The notes below the pieces were generated by a model. It worked only from the letters and a program-made list of their open reading frames with translations, had not been told where the DNA came from and searched no databases. A program made the translations under genes and the position numbers. This document shows, in pieces, positions 7,472-16,363 of a DNA stretch of 52,051 bases (position 1 is the stretch's first letter; each line of letters begins with the position of its first letter). The DNA lies in contig JYOD01000055.1 of the NCBI GenBank assembly GCA_000955785.1, positions 35,150 to 87,200 of the forward strand, in the 5' to 3' direction. Source of the stretch: Burkholderiaceae bacterium 16. GTDB lineage: Bacteria; Pseudomonadota; Gammaproteobacteria; Burkholderiales; Burkholderiaceae.

Positions 7472-8117
7472 CCTGGGCCGCGCGACTCAGATCCTGATCG
7501 TGGATGACCACCCCATCATCCGGGAGGGGTTAACCCACTTGCTGAATCTGCATGAGGATCTGCACGTCTGCTGTGCGGCCGGCAGTGCCGAAGAAGCTCT
7601 GGTGGTGATGGCCTGCCAGCCTGACATGGCCATTGTGGACCTCAGTCTGCACTCAAACTCCGGCCTGGATCTTGTCAAAACGCTCCGGCAACACTATCCA
7701 AAGCTGGCAATCCTCGTCCTCAGCATGCATGACGAAACCCTGTTTGCCGAACGCGCACTGCGGGCTGGAGCAAACGGGTATCTGATGAAACTCGAGGCCA
7801 CAGAGCATATTATGAACGCCATCCGCGAGGTGCTGGCAGGTAATATTTACCTGAGCGCCGCAATGCATGAAAAGTTGGCGCGGGCTCTGGCGTTTCCCCA
7901 AAAGATTCCGGCGGGCTCAATCGCGTGCCTTTCGGAACGGGAGTTCGAGGTCCTGCACCTGATCGGACTCGGCTTCAGCACCCGCGAGATCGCCGAGAAA
8001 CTGAGTCGGAGCGTCAAGACCATCGAGGCACATCAGGCCAACATTAAGGAAAAGCTGAATATTCCTAACGGCAAGGAGCTGATGCGCTTCGCCATTCAGC
8101 GGATCGAGAGCCAATAG
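7458..8117 (+). CDS. NarL/FixJ-family response regulator
   Basis: 219 residues. The ATG at 7458 has GGAGAG upstream and overlaps the kinase stop. The receiver domain (about 10-125) carries the acidic pair Asp16-Asp17 (IVDDHP), phosphoacceptor Asp61 (AIVDLSLHS) and Lys111 (GYLMK). The LuxR-type HTH (about 150-212) has LSEREFEVLHLIGLGFSTRE and SVKTIEAHQANIKEKL. It is the cognate partner of the MASE1 kinase. The target genes are not evident; the divergent secreted repeat-protein gene at 4910-5167 is about 600 nt from the kinase start with IS debris between. Confidence 0.95.
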   Translation: MKPSSLGRATQILIVDDHPIIREGLTHLLNLHEDLHVCCAAGSAEEALVVMACQPDMAIVDLSLHSNSGLDLVKTLRQHYPKLAILVLSMHDETLFAERALRAGANGYLMKLEATEHIMNAIREVLAGNIYLSAAMHEKLARALAFPQKIPAGSIACLSEREFEVLHLIGLGFSTREIAEKLSRSVKTIEAHQANIKEKLNIPNGKELMRFAIQRIESQ

Positions 8118-8467
8118 GGCGTAGTCCGCCCCACCGAATAAGGCAATCCCCTGGAGACCTTTAAGCATTTTGTCTCAGGAGGGCGATCACTTCGGTAACG
8201 GCGCCGATAGCAGGTGCGGCGCCAATGTCTAACTTATGTCAGGCCAGACGCACGAAACGACGCAAGGCATGTGTTCGTCTCCCTTTCGGACGTGTCCGGT
8301 GAGGGGCTCCAAGCGGTCATCCGAGCTGAGTTGGCGATCGTCCCTTTATCAGTGCGGATTTCAACCGTTCGCGCTCGTGGCCCTGTGCGATCTGAAGAAC
8401 AACACTGCCCGTGGTACGAATACGGGTTCAAGATTGCGCTACGAGGGACCGGCGATGACTACCCCGC
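8118..8467. other. Noncoding gap
   Basis: About 350 bases between the two-component pair and the convergent SDR gene. No conserved protein homology in any frame and no strong terminator hairpin was found. Confidence 0.5.
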
Positions 8468-9244
8468 TCAGCCGTCCCTGTATTGGGCTCCGCCATCGGC
8501 GTCAACCACGACACCACTCAGATAGGAGGCACGATCGGACGCCAGGTAAACGACCAGATCTGCGATTTCCTCCGGCCGAGCCGCGCGTCCGAACGGCAGG
8601 TGCTGGAGCATCTCCTCCCACCGCGACTCGTCCCCGAACTTCTGGAGCGCGCGCGCCTTGTAGAGCGAGATCAGACGATCTGTCTCTGTTGGGCCTGGAT
8701 TCACGCCAACGACCCGTACGCCCCGCGTCGTGGCGAAGGCGCCGACCGCCCGCGTGAACGTCGAAAGTGCGGCATTGCCGACCGATCCGCAAAGGTAGTC
8801 ATAGCGCGGCATCCTGGCGGCGATGCCGATCACGTTCACGATGACGCCCCAACCGCGCGCCATCATTTCCGGAAGGGCGTGCCGCGTCGTATCGATGTAG
8901 CCATGCACCTTGAGATCCCAAGCGTTGCGCCACTGGTCGTCGCTTAGCGCGGTCAATCCCCCGCCGGGGATTGCCCCGGCGTTGTTGACGAGGATGTCGG
9001 CGCCGCGGAGCTGCTCCGCCAGCGCCTGCCGTCCCTCGGGGCGCGACAGATCTGCGCAAAGAGCTTTTACTCCGATGCCTTCCTTGGCCCGCAATTCATA
9101 CCGCGCTTCTTCCACGGACGCTTGGGTACTGCCGGCGACGGTGACCTTGGCACCTTCGCTGACGAATGCCTTGGCGCAGGCCAAACCGATGCCGCGCGTA
9201 CCGCCGGTGATGAGTACCGACTTTCCCGTGAGGTGTAGGTCCAT
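8468..9244 (-). CDS. Atypical short-chain dehydrogenase lacking the YxxxK lysine
   Basis: 258 residues with a classical SDR Rossmann fold: TGGTRGIG (13-20, cofactor glycines), a CADLS acidic turn, NNAG (87-90), GPTETDR after strand 6 and the C-terminal SGVVVDADGG. Where the catalytic Ser and YxxxK are expected, the sequence is VIGIAARMPRYDYLCGSVGN: no Ser at the usual place, and Tyr148 or Tyr150 is followed at +4 by Cys or Ser, not Lys. A related SDR subgroup with a YxxG-like motif exists as I recall it, so this is probably not decay. The frame is otherwise intact. Substrate unknown; a binding-only role or altered chemistry is possible. Confidence 0.88.
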   Translation of the reverse strand: MDLHLTGKSVLITGGTRGIGLACAKAFVSEGAKVTVAGSTQASVEEARYELRAKEGIGVKALCADLSRPEGRQALAEQLRGADILVNNAGAIPGGGLTALSDDQWRNAWDLKVHGYIDTTRHALPEMMARGWGVIVNVIGIAARMPRYDYLCGSVGNAALSTFTRAVGAFATTRGVRVVGVNPGPTETDRLISLYKARALQKFGDESRWEEMLQHLPFGRAARPEEIADLVVYLASDRASYLSGVVVDADGGAQYRDG

Positions 9245-9528
9245 GTCTCTTACCCCCGACGCTGGCGGTCAACCGCCGAAATGAAGTCAAACATGATCCG
9301 GTTTAGCGCTCAGGGCTCCTCGAGATTGACCGCATTCCTGGTACAGAGCACAACCCCGTGGAGCGCGTCCGAGTTCCGCATTGCGCCACCTTGGCATTCG
9401 TTCGTGGATACCAAAATTGGTTTTGAACTGCAAAGCTGGTCCAGCGCTATGAAGCGTTGGCTCTTCCCAAATGTATAGCGTTGATGCCCTCACAATACTT
9501 GCTCGCATCGGCCGGACGCCAAACAGTG

Positions 9529-9930
9529 TCATTCATCGTTGACCGTCTCGATCTTCGCCGGCATATGGATCTCAAGCAGCTCGCAATCATCCGACCAGCC
9601 CACGACGGTGTGCCGTATGCCGGGTGGCTGCACCCAACTCGAGCCCGCTACGAGGCGGTGACGCCCGACGCCCTCGAACTCGGTCTCGAACCAGCCCTTC
9701 AGGCAGTAGACCATCTGGAACTGCAGGATGTGCTGATGTCGCACGCTCAGTTCGGGGCGGAAGGGAGCAATCATGCGGATCACATGGGCCTCTGCCACTC
9801 CGTCAGTCGCATCGGCGACTCCGAGATCCCGATAGGCGGAGTATCCGCGCAGGCCTCCGGTCTTGAAATCCGCCTCCTTCAGGTGACAGACGACAAAGCG
9901 CTGCTGACTTGGTTGCGATTGGGTTTCCAT
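9529..9930 (-). CDS. Cupin-domain protein
   Basis: 133 residues, ATG preceded by GGGAGG. A single cupin barrel: motif 1 around LSVRHQHILQFQMVYCLKGW, motif 2 around VQPPGIRHTVVGWSDDCELL, with conserved PPG and His. Such small cupins bind a metal or a small ligand. It is on the same strand as the atypical SDR about 285 nt downstream, and the pair may form one transcript. The function cannot be told from sequence. Confidence 0.85.
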   Translation of the reverse strand: METQSQPSQQRFVVCHLKEADFKTGGLRGYSAYRDLGVADATDGVAEAHVIRMIAPFRPELSVRHQHILQFQMVYCLKGWFETEFEGVGRHRLVAGSSWVQPPGIRHTVVGWSDDCELLEIHMPAKIETVNDE

Positions 9931-10087
9931 GCGGCCCTCCCAAGGTTATACGTCTGGAACAATATGAAACGCCCAAATCTGATTGAGATTAAGCGACTGA
10001 GAACGGCTGCGCAAGGTAAGCCCTGGCAACTGAACACGCCGAAGGCCGAAAAGGGTCGACTACGGAAGTCGGCCGTAAAGTCGCAGC

Positions 10088-10488
10088 TCACATCCGCCCC
10101 CCCGCTTCCGGCTTCCGGCTTCCGGCTTCCAAGTTCCGCCAATTTCGCACATTCGCCCCGAATCCATAGCGCGCCATCAGTATTGTCAAAGTGCCTCGTG
10201 CACAAGACCGTACGGCAACCAGGAACCGGCGCTCTTCTGCCGGATCTTCCGCGGCACCCGCGAGGATCATTCCGCCGACCAGCGCTGCGAGCGCACCCAT
10301 TGCCTCGCGCATCCGCCCGATTCGTGCTTGGCTTCGCTGCCCGAGCCATCGCAAATAGGCACGGACGTTTCTGCTGCAGATTTCACGCACCACGGCTTCG
10401 GCACGCGCGAGTTCGGTGCCACACGCAGCAAGCGCACAACCCCGCGCGCGATGCTCGCAATGTGTTCCGGCATATTCGACGGCGTCAC
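10088..10488 (-). pseudogene. C-terminal half of a TetR-family regulator
   Basis: The minus strand reads PSNMPEHIASIARG, then after a frameshift near 10440 GCALAACGTELARAEAVVRE, then GRMREAMGALAALVGGMILA and GAAEDPAEERRFL. This matches the helical ligand-binding C-terminus of TetR regulators (the pattern is GCxLAALGxELAR, then TMVGAxxLARAVDDP). The N-terminal HTH is absent; the sequence upstream is instead the end of the propeller gene. The frame runs out through a short tandem repeat. Non-functional. Confidence 0.6.
10104..10130. repeat. Heptanucleotide tandem repeat GCTTCCG x 3.9
   Basis: Four near-perfect copies of GCTTCCG at the tail of the TetR remnant. The 7-nt period shifts frame with each copy gained or lost, so slippage here could have altered the C-terminus. 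Confidence 0.85.
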
Positions 10489-10500
10489 AGCCGTGCGCCA

Positions 10501-11544
10501 TCAATGGCCGCTGGCATCGGCCGCGCCAGACCGGTAGCGCAGCAGATGGTCGGTGCCGGACTCGGGCAGCCAGACTTCTCCCGGACGGCCCATTATCTGG
10601 CGTACGTTCGCGTGCGGGCGCGGGAGCGTGAGCACTTCGAATCGCTCGGCGCGCGGGTCGAAACGCACGAGCGCGTTGGCGCTCCATTCGCTAAGCCAAA
10701 CGATGTCCCGGTCGTCGACGAATATCGCGTACGCATGCGGGTCGTGGCCGGGCAGCCGCCATTCGCGCCATTGATGCGTTGCCGGGTCGAACACGCCGAC
10801 TTTTCCAGCGCTCCACTCGCTGACCCAGATGCGCCCTTTCGAATCGGCCCATACGCGTCGTGCACCCTGATTTGGCGTCGGCGGCTCGATGACCTGCGCC
10901 GCGCCGCTGGCGGGATCGATGCGGCCGAGATAGCTGCCGGCCAGTGACGCGAAGTACAGGCTGCCGTCAAGGCTCACGCAAATGCCGTAGGCGCCAGGCC
11001 CGCGCGGCGCATCGAAAACGCGCATGCTGGCGCGCCCTGGGTCGAGCTCGCCGTAGATGCCGCTTTGCCCCGTGAACCACAGATGCCCTCGCTTGTCGAA
11101 GACCGCTGTATTCAGATTGGCGTTCGGCCGGTCCTTCGGTAGCGGGAAACGCGTCACGGCAAGTGTCTTCGGGTCGACGCGCACGATCGCGTTCTGGCCG
11201 CCGTCCGTGATCCATGCCGCCCCATCGGGACCGACGATCACGCCGTGTGGCGCCGACCCTGCGCCGAGTTGCACCCTGTCGGCCTTGCCGCTGCGCGGGT
11301 CAAATCGTTCGACCGCGCCTTGTGCCTGCGCGGTGTACCACACGGTGCCGTCGGCTGCCGGTGCGACGTCGTGCGGCGCGCTGCCTGCAGGAACGGCAAA
11401 CGTCTCGAACAAAGGCGACTGCGCCTGAGCCGAAGCCATGCCGAACAAGACGCTCACGACGGCCGATGCACATAACGGGGCCAGCACGGATTCAAGAACC
11501 CTGCTCACCGCTGCCACAAATCTTCCCTTCTCGACTTCCAGCAT
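10501..11544 (-). CDS. Exported Vgb-like (streptogramin lyase-type) beta-propeller protein
   Basis: 347 residues from the ATG at 11544, chosen because GGAGG lies 5 nt before it; a longer frame begins at 11643. Residues about 12-42 are a signal peptide ending ASAQAQS. The rest is a run of propeller blades with the recurrent pattern PHG(V/I)..(G/D)DG..W(Y/I/F)T and (V/G)RFDP: DGTVWYTAQAQG, DGAAWITDGGQN, GHLWFTGQSG, GRIWVSEWSAGK and DIVWLSEWSANA. The family includes virginiamycin B lyase and many secreted periplasmic propellers without lyase activity. Antibiotic resistance is not established by sequence. Confidence 0.85.
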   Translation of the reverse strand: MLEVEKGRFVAAVSRVLESVLAPLCASAVVSVLFGMASAQAQSPLFETFAVPAGSAPHDVAPAADGTVWYTAQAQGAVERFDPRSGKADRVQLGAGSAPHGVIVGPDGAAWITDGGQNAIVRVDPKTLAVTRFPLPKDRPNANLNTAVFDKRGHLWFTGQSGIYGELDPGRASMRVFDAPRGPGAYGICVSLDGSLYFASLAGSYLGRIDPASGAAQVIEPPTPNQGARRVWADSKGRIWVSEWSAGKVGVFDPATHQWREWRLPGHDPHAYAIFVDDRDIVWLSEWSANALVRFDPRAERFEVLTLPRPHANVRQIMGRPGEVWLPESGTDHLLRYRSGAADASGH

Positions 11545-11805
11545 GTCCGCCTCCATGGCCGAGGATGCGTCGCAAAGTGCGCCTACGACTTCATTGTTGC
11601 ACCGATCCCCGCCGGTGGGCAGGACTCGGCCAGTTTGAGACATAGCGGCGCCCGATTGAATGTCGCATATTGGTGATAGCTGACAGAGCGAGACCGGCGT
11701 TAAGTGCTGGCTCAGAGAAGGTATTGCGACCTATCATGCACGCGCGTTGCATTGCCGGGTCCCAAAAAGATGTCCCGGCAAAGCCGGGACATTTGCACAC
11801 TTCAA

Positions 11806-12654
11806 TTAATCTGCGAAATCGGTGGCTTCGGACGAGCCCCTCCAAGCGTCGAGATCCTTTGCGACAGCGCTCGCCTTCGCCGCCGCGAGTTCGTTGGCGA
11901 CTGTACCTGCGAACAGATGCAGCGGCGCCGATTCAACGCTGGCAGCCTGAATGATCAGGAGTGCGAGCTTGTCAGGATCGCCAGCTTGGTGGCCGTGCAG
12001 GGTGTCGAGATGCAAGTCCAGCGAAGCCTTGGCCTCCGAGTAATCGTCGATCTGCCGCTTGGCCACTGCCAGCGCACCGCTCGACAGGAAGTCGGTGCGC
12101 ACCGGGCCGGGATACACCACCGTCGCGCGAATACCCAGTTCGGCGACTTCCACCGCGAGGGATTCCGTCAGACCCGACAGCGCGAACTTGCTTGAGACGT
12201 AGCTGCCCCAACCCGCATATCCGCCCTGGTAGCCAACGATGGACGCGATATTGATGATGTGCCCGCTGCGCTGGCGGCGAAGATGCGGCAGCGCATGCCG
12301 CAGGACGGCCATCGGCGCGAAGAAGTTGACCTCGAAATTCCGGCGAAGCTCGTCATCCGACAATGCCTCGACAGTGCCTTGCTGAGCGTAGCCAGCATTG
12401 TTCACGACCACGTCGATAGCGCCGAACCATTGCGCGGTCTTCTCGATTGCCTCCCGGACGCTTCGATCATTGGTGAGATCTACCTCCAGCGGAAGAAATC
12501 GATCGGACGCCTGGCCGAACAACTCCGTCAGCGATGCTGCGGTGCGCGAGGTTGCAGCCACCCGGTGGCCTTGCTCAAGCAGATGGGTGACGAGCTTCTG
12601 GCCAACGCCTTTCGACGCGCCAGTGATAAACCAGGTACGGGATACTGATTTCAT
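11806..12654 (-). CDS. SDR-family oxidoreductase (long classical type)
   Basis: 282 residues from the ATG at 12654 (AAGGA 8 nt upstream), not the ATG at 12663, which has no room for a ribosome binding site. TGASKGVG binds the cofactor; NNAG, Ser in INIASIVG and YVSSK form the intact catalytic set, and PGPVRTDF follows. The C-terminal extension (AVAKRQIDDYSEAK and onward) is typical of SDRs resembling retinol or 3-oxoacyl reductases. It is the last of three same-strand SDR genes (13509, 12706, 11806), each 40-55 nt apart, which looks like one operon read from 14249. Confidence 0.92.
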   Translation of the reverse strand: MKSVSRTWFITGASKGVGQKLVTHLLEQGHRVAATSRTAASLTELFGQASDRFLPLEVDLTNDRSVREAIEKTAQWFGAIDVVVNNAGYAQQGTVEALSDDELRRNFEVNFFAPMAVLRHALPHLRRQRSGHIINIASIVGYQGGYAGWGSYVSSKFALSGLTESLAVEVAELGIRATVVYPGPVRTDFLSSGALAVAKRQIDDYSEAKASLDLHLDTLHGHQAGDPDKLALLIIQAASVESAPLHLFAGTVANELAAAKASAVAKDLDAWRGSSEATDFAD

Positions 12655-12705
12655 GTTGAACATCCTTGAGTTACTGTAAGTTGGGCTTTGGATAGATTCT
12701 TGTCT

Positions 12706-13467
12706 TCAGGGCAGCGCGACGCTCATGCCGCCATCGGCCATCACGACGGCACCGACGATGAAACTGGCCTTTTCCGATGCCAGGAAGGCAATCACCTCGG
12801 CGATTTCGTTCGGCTGGGCCGCGCGGCGGATCGGCGCCTTCTTGCCATGCTCGGCCAGGAACGCCTGACCGTCGGCGTGGATGTGGTTGGTGATATTGGT
12901 GATGACGTCACCGGAGCCCACCGCATTGACACGGATGCCATGTTCGATGGCTTCGAGCGACAACGCGCGTGTCAACTGCGCCAGCGCGCCCTTTGAGGCC
13001 GCGTAGGCCGCAATCAGCGGGAATGCCTGATAGCAGGCGTACGAACCCACATTGACTATGGCGCCAGTCTTTGCCGGCACCATCGCGCGCATGGCTTCTC
13101 GCGAGAACAGGAACGCACCTGTGGCGTTGACGGCCTGGATGCTGTTCCAGTCTTCGAGCGACATGTCCACGACGGGCTTGTTGATGATGATCGCGGCGTT
13201 GTTGACGAGAATGTCGAGCTTGCCGAACCGGTCGATCGCAGTCGCCACCGCTTGCACGGCGCTTTCCTCGCGTGCCACGTCCGCGACGAGGGGGACGATG
13301 CCGGGGCGGGCCAGGGCTTCGACGTTGGCGCTGCGTCCAACGGCGATCACATTTGCGCCCTCGGCATGCAGCAGTTCCGTAGTGGCCAGGCCAATGCCGC
13401 TGGCCGCGCCGGTAACGATGGCAACCTTGCCTGCGAAGGCGCCGGTTTCTCGATTGCGTGATGTCAT
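12706..13467 (-). CDS. SDR-family oxidoreductase
   Basis: 253 residues. ATG at 13467 with AGGAAACC upstream; the frame stays open much further upstream but overlaps the neighbouring SDR. TGAASGIG (cofactor), an NNAA variant of NNAG, Ser in NVGSYACYQ and YAASK give a complete active site. The C-terminus (SFIVGAVVMADGGMSVAL) is classical. It is the middle gene of the three-SDR operon, 41 nt after the first. NAD(P) preference: no acidic residue is obvious after strand 2 (VIAVGRSAN), which favours NADP, as an inference. Confidence 0.93.
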   Translation of the reverse strand: MTSRNRETGAFAGKVAIVTGAASGIGLATTELLHAEGANVIAVGRSANVEALARPGIVPLVADVAREESAVQAVATAIDRFGKLDILVNNAAIIINKPVVDMSLEDWNSIQAVNATGAFLFSREAMRAMVPAKTGAIVNVGSYACYQAFPLIAAYAASKGALAQLTRALSLEAIEHGIRVNAVGSGDVITNITNHIHADGQAFLAEHGKKAPIRRAAQPNEIAEVIAFLASEKASFIVGAVVMADGGMSVALP

Positions 13468-13508
13468 GATGGTTTCCTGGATCGGGTTGCGTGACAGGTG
13501 CCCGGCGT

Positions 13509-14249
13509 TCAGAACGGGCTGGCGGTGGGCCGTACGACGATTTCGCTGACGTCGACATCGGCCGGCTGCTCCACGGCGTAGGCGATGGCGCGGGCGATGG
13601 CGTCGGGCGTGATGGCAATGCGGCGGAATTCCTGCATTGCCGAGCGTGCGGTGTCGTCGGAAATCGAATCGGCCAGTTCGGACTCCACCACGCCCGGGCA
13701 GATCACCGTCACGCGGATCTTGTCGGTCTCCTGGCGCAGCCCGTCGGAAATGGCGCGCACCGCAAACTTGGTGGCGCAGTAGACGGCCGCAGTCGGCGAT
13801 ACGGACAGGCCGCCGATCGAGGAGATATTGATGATCTGGCCCTGGCCTTGCTGCTCCATGGTCGGCAGGACGGCGGCGATGCCGTGCAGGACGCCACGGA
13901 TGTTCACGTCGATCATGCGGTTCCACTCGGTGACCTTCAGCGCGTTCAGCGGCGACAGCGGCATCACGCCCGCATTGTTGATGAGCACGTCGATACGGCC
14001 GAAGGCATCGAGCGCAAAGCGTGCAAAGGCCGCGACGTCATCGGCCGAAGTGACGTCGAGTTCGCGATAGCGCACGATGCCGCCGGCTGCCTGCAGCGAT
14101 TCCGTCAGTTCGACGAGCCTGTCGGTGCGCCGCGCGCCGATCACAAGCCGATGGCCCTGCGCAGCGAGCAAACGGGCGGCGCCCTCGCCAATGCCGCTGC
14201 TGGCGCCGGTGATCAGGATGACCTTCGATTCGGTGGATGGGATTGCCAT
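13509..14249 (-). CDS. SDR-family oxidoreductase
   Basis: 246 residues, ATG at 14249 with TAGGAGT upstream. TGASSGIG, ARRTDR (basic residues after strand 2, suggesting NADPH), NNAG, ISS in IINISSIGG and YCATK are all present. The C-terminus (IARAIAYAVEQP, VSEIVVRPTASP) is characteristic of the YdfG-like/serine dehydrogenase-like SDR group. First gene of the three-SDR operon and divergent from an AraC-type regulator that starts at 14500, which is the likely local regulator. Confidence 0.94.
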   Translation of the reverse strand: MAIPSTESKVILITGASSGIGEGAARLLAAQGHRLVIGARRTDRLVELTESLQAAGGIVRYRELDVTSADDVAAFARFALDAFGRIDVLINNAGVMPLSPLNALKVTEWNRMIDVNIRGVLHGIAAVLPTMEQQGQGQIINISSIGGLSVSPTAAVYCATKFAVRAISDGLRQETDKIRVTVICPGVVESELADSISDDTARSAMQEFRRIAITPDAIARAIAYAVEQPADVDVSEIVVRPTASPF

Positions 14250-14499
14250 CTTGCATACTCCTATTGTCGGTTCGGATTTGGCCGCGTCTGTCCGCTGATT
14301 GCCCGCAGAACATGCCGTGCCGGTTTCGGCCTGAAATGAAGCGGTACGTGTTCGTCGGCCGGTGAATGAATGGTAGGGAAGACGACCCCGGAGGCGAATA
14401 CACGGAGCGATGCCGTTATTGCCTATTCCTATTGATCGGGGTGGCGCGTGCGGCGGGGGATGACTACAATGCCGTCTATCGCGACTACAGGAGAGTGCG

Positions 14500-15426
14500 G
14501 TGTCGATCAACCGCAATTCCGCTTCCGTCCGGATGGTCCGGCTGCTGGAAAGACTGGCGCCCAACGAGGGTTACACGCAGTCGGCACTCGACAGCGTGCG
14601 GCTGATGCGTTCGGATCGCCCGCTCGGGCGCACGCCGGTGCTGTACGAGCCGAGCATCGTGATTGTTTGCCAGGGGCGCAAGCTCGGATTTCTGGGCAAC
14701 GAGGTCTATGTCTACGACGCGCAGCATTACCTCGTGCTGTCCGTCCCGCTACCGTTCTCGACGGAAACGCAGGCCTCGCCAGAGGAGCCGATGCTTGCGG
14801 TATCGATCCGGCTGGACCTGATCGAACTGAGCGACCTGATCACGCAGATCGGTGCGGCCGGGCAGCATTCCGAAGCGCCGCCCGCCGGCATCGTCTCCAC
14901 ACCGCTGGACGGCGACCTTGCGGGCGCGACGATACGCTTGCTGGAAGCATTGACGGTGCCGCTCGATGCGCAGGTACTGGGTCCGGCGATCGTGCGCGAG
15001 ATCTGCTATCGCGTGCTCACAGGCGAGCAGGGCGCGGCGATGCGCGCCGCGCTGGCGCATCACGGCCGCTTCGGACGCGTGGCGCGGGCACTCAAGCGCA
15101 TTCACACCGAATATGCAACGCCGCTCAACGTCGCGCGTCTTGCCGAGGAAGCGGGCATGAGCGTGCCGGCGTTTCACGCCAACTTTCGCACCGTGACGCA
15201 GACATCGCCGATTCAGTACATCAAGTCCACGCGCCTTCATCAGGCGCGCCTCATGATGATCCGCGACGGCGTGACCGCGGCGGCGGCAGCGGGACGCGTC
15301 GGCTACGAAAGCGCGTCCCAGTTCAGCCGGGAGTTCAAGCGTCTGTTTGGCCGGACGCCGGTCGAGGAAGTGCGCGACATGCGCGAATCGTTCACGCTCT
15401 CGCCGGCGGTCCGCTTCGGTACCTAG
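14500..15426 (+). CDS. AraC-family transcriptional regulator
   Basis: 308 residues from a GTG start at 14500 with AGGAG 6 nt upstream. The N-terminal AraC_N arm (about 25-170: PSIVIVCQGRK, YLVLSVPLPFSTE) is a ligand-binding or dimerisation domain. The C-terminal pair of HTHs covers about 195-290: LNVARLAEEAGMSVPAFHAN and GRVGYESASQFSREFKRLFG. It is divergent from the three-SDR operon (start 14249) and convergent with the MDR gene, stopping 7 nt from that gene's stop. It probably controls the SDR operon in response to a small molecule. Confidence 0.94.
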   Translation: MSINRNSASVRMVRLLERLAPNEGYTQSALDSVRLMRSDRPLGRTPVLYEPSIVIVCQGRKLGFLGNEVYVYDAQHYLVLSVPLPFSTETQASPEEPMLAVSIRLDLIELSDLITQIGAAGQHSEAPPAGIVSTPLDGDLAGATIRLLEALTVPLDAQVLGPAIVREICYRVLTGEQGAAMRAALAHHGRFGRVARALKRIHTEYATPLNVARLAEEAGMSVPAFHANFRTVTQTSPIQYIKSTRLHQARLMMIRDGVTAAAAAGRVGYESASQFSREFKRLFGRTPVEEVRDMRESFTLSPAVRFGT

Positions 15427-15433
15427 GCGCTCG

Positions 15434-16363
15434 CTAAGCGGCCACGTCCAGAACCACCTTCCCCCGTACGTGGCCGCCCATGCTCCTTGCAAGGGCTTTG
15501 CTTGCCTCTGGAAGGGAAAAGACCGAATCGACGTGTGTGCGCAGTTCGCCAGAGGCATGGAGCGCGCCCAGCGCGGCAAGCAGCGGCCCATCGGCGCGGG
15601 TCGCGAAATGTCTGCCGGTTGCCTGTGCCTGGTTGCCGGCATGCTCGGCATCCGGCTTGCTGACGGAGGAGACCAGAATGCCGCCGCGCTTCAGCACCGA
15701 CCACGATCTCGCCTGTGTTGTGCCGCCGATGAGGTCGAGCACCAGGTCGACTTGGGAGACTTGCTCCGCAAAATCCTGCGCGCGGTAGTCGATGAACTCC
15801 GCCGCACCGAGGCTTTGCACGTACTCCCGATTGCCAGCCGAAGCGGTGCCGATGACGTGCGCGCCGGCCAGTTTCGCCAGTTGCACTGCCGCACTCCCCA
15901 CGCCGCCCGCCGCGGCATGGATTAGGACCTTTTGACCCGACTGCAACGCACCGTGTTCGTGCAGCGCCTGCCAGGCCGTCAGCGTCGCTGCGGGCAGCGC
16001 GGCCGCCTCGGCGAAGCTCAGCCGCCCTGGCTTGCGCGCCAGGCGGCTGGCATCCACCACAATCCGGGTGGCATAGGCGCCGACGATGCCGATGAATCCC
16101 ATGACCTCATCCCCCGGTGCCAGCGTGGTGACGTTGCGCCCTACGGCGACAACGCTGCCGGCGGCATCCACGCCGGGCGTGAAAGGCGAGGGAAGCGGGA
16201 TGAACGCCTTCATGGCGCCACTGACGATTTTCCAGTCGATCGGATTCACCCCGGCAGCGGCGACATCGATCAGGACCTCGTCATCGCCGGGAACGGGATC
16301 ATCCAGTTCGGCCAGGGTCATGGCGTCCGGGCTGCCATAGGCAGCAACACGTATGGCTTTCAT
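15434..16363 (-). CDS. Zinc-free MDR (quinone oxidoreductase-like) NADP-dependent oxidoreductase
   Basis: 309 residues. GroES-like N-terminal half (AAGVNPIDWKIVSG, PGVDAAGSVVAVG, GDEVMGF) and Rossmann half with AAAGGVGSAAVQLAKLAG. No structural or catalytic zinc cysteines, so it falls in the quinone-oxidoreductase branch that reduces quinones or enones with NADPH. Its ATG overlaps the stop of the SnoaL-like gene (TGATG at 16361-16365), implying translational coupling. Last gene of the DoxX/SnoaL/MDR operon. Confidence 0.94.
   Translation of the reverse strand: MKAIRVAAYGSPDAMTLAELDDPVPGDDEVLIDVAAAGVNPIDWKIVSGAMKAFIPLPSPFTPGVDAAGSVVAVGRNVTTLAPGDEVMGFIGIVGAYATRIVVDASRLARKPGRLSFAEAAALPAATLTAWQALHEHGALQSGQKVLIHAAAGGVGSAAVQLAKLAGAHVIGTASAGNREYVQSLGAAEFIDYRAQDFAEQVSQVDLVLDLIGGTTQARSWSVLKRGGILVSSVSKPDAEHAGNQAQATGRHFATRADGPLLAALGALHASGELRTHVDSVFSLPEASKALARSMGGHVRGKVVLDVAA

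Noticed and set aside
9287..9532. Minus-strand frame between the cupin and atypical SDR genes
   Set aside because: Composition is random-like, with no motif and no ribosome binding site. It may be a gene tail, but it cannot be identified.
10501..11544. Calling the propeller a streptogramin-resistance gene (vgb)
   Set aside because: The family is broad, the protein is exported, and the catalytic residues could not be confirmed without an alignment.
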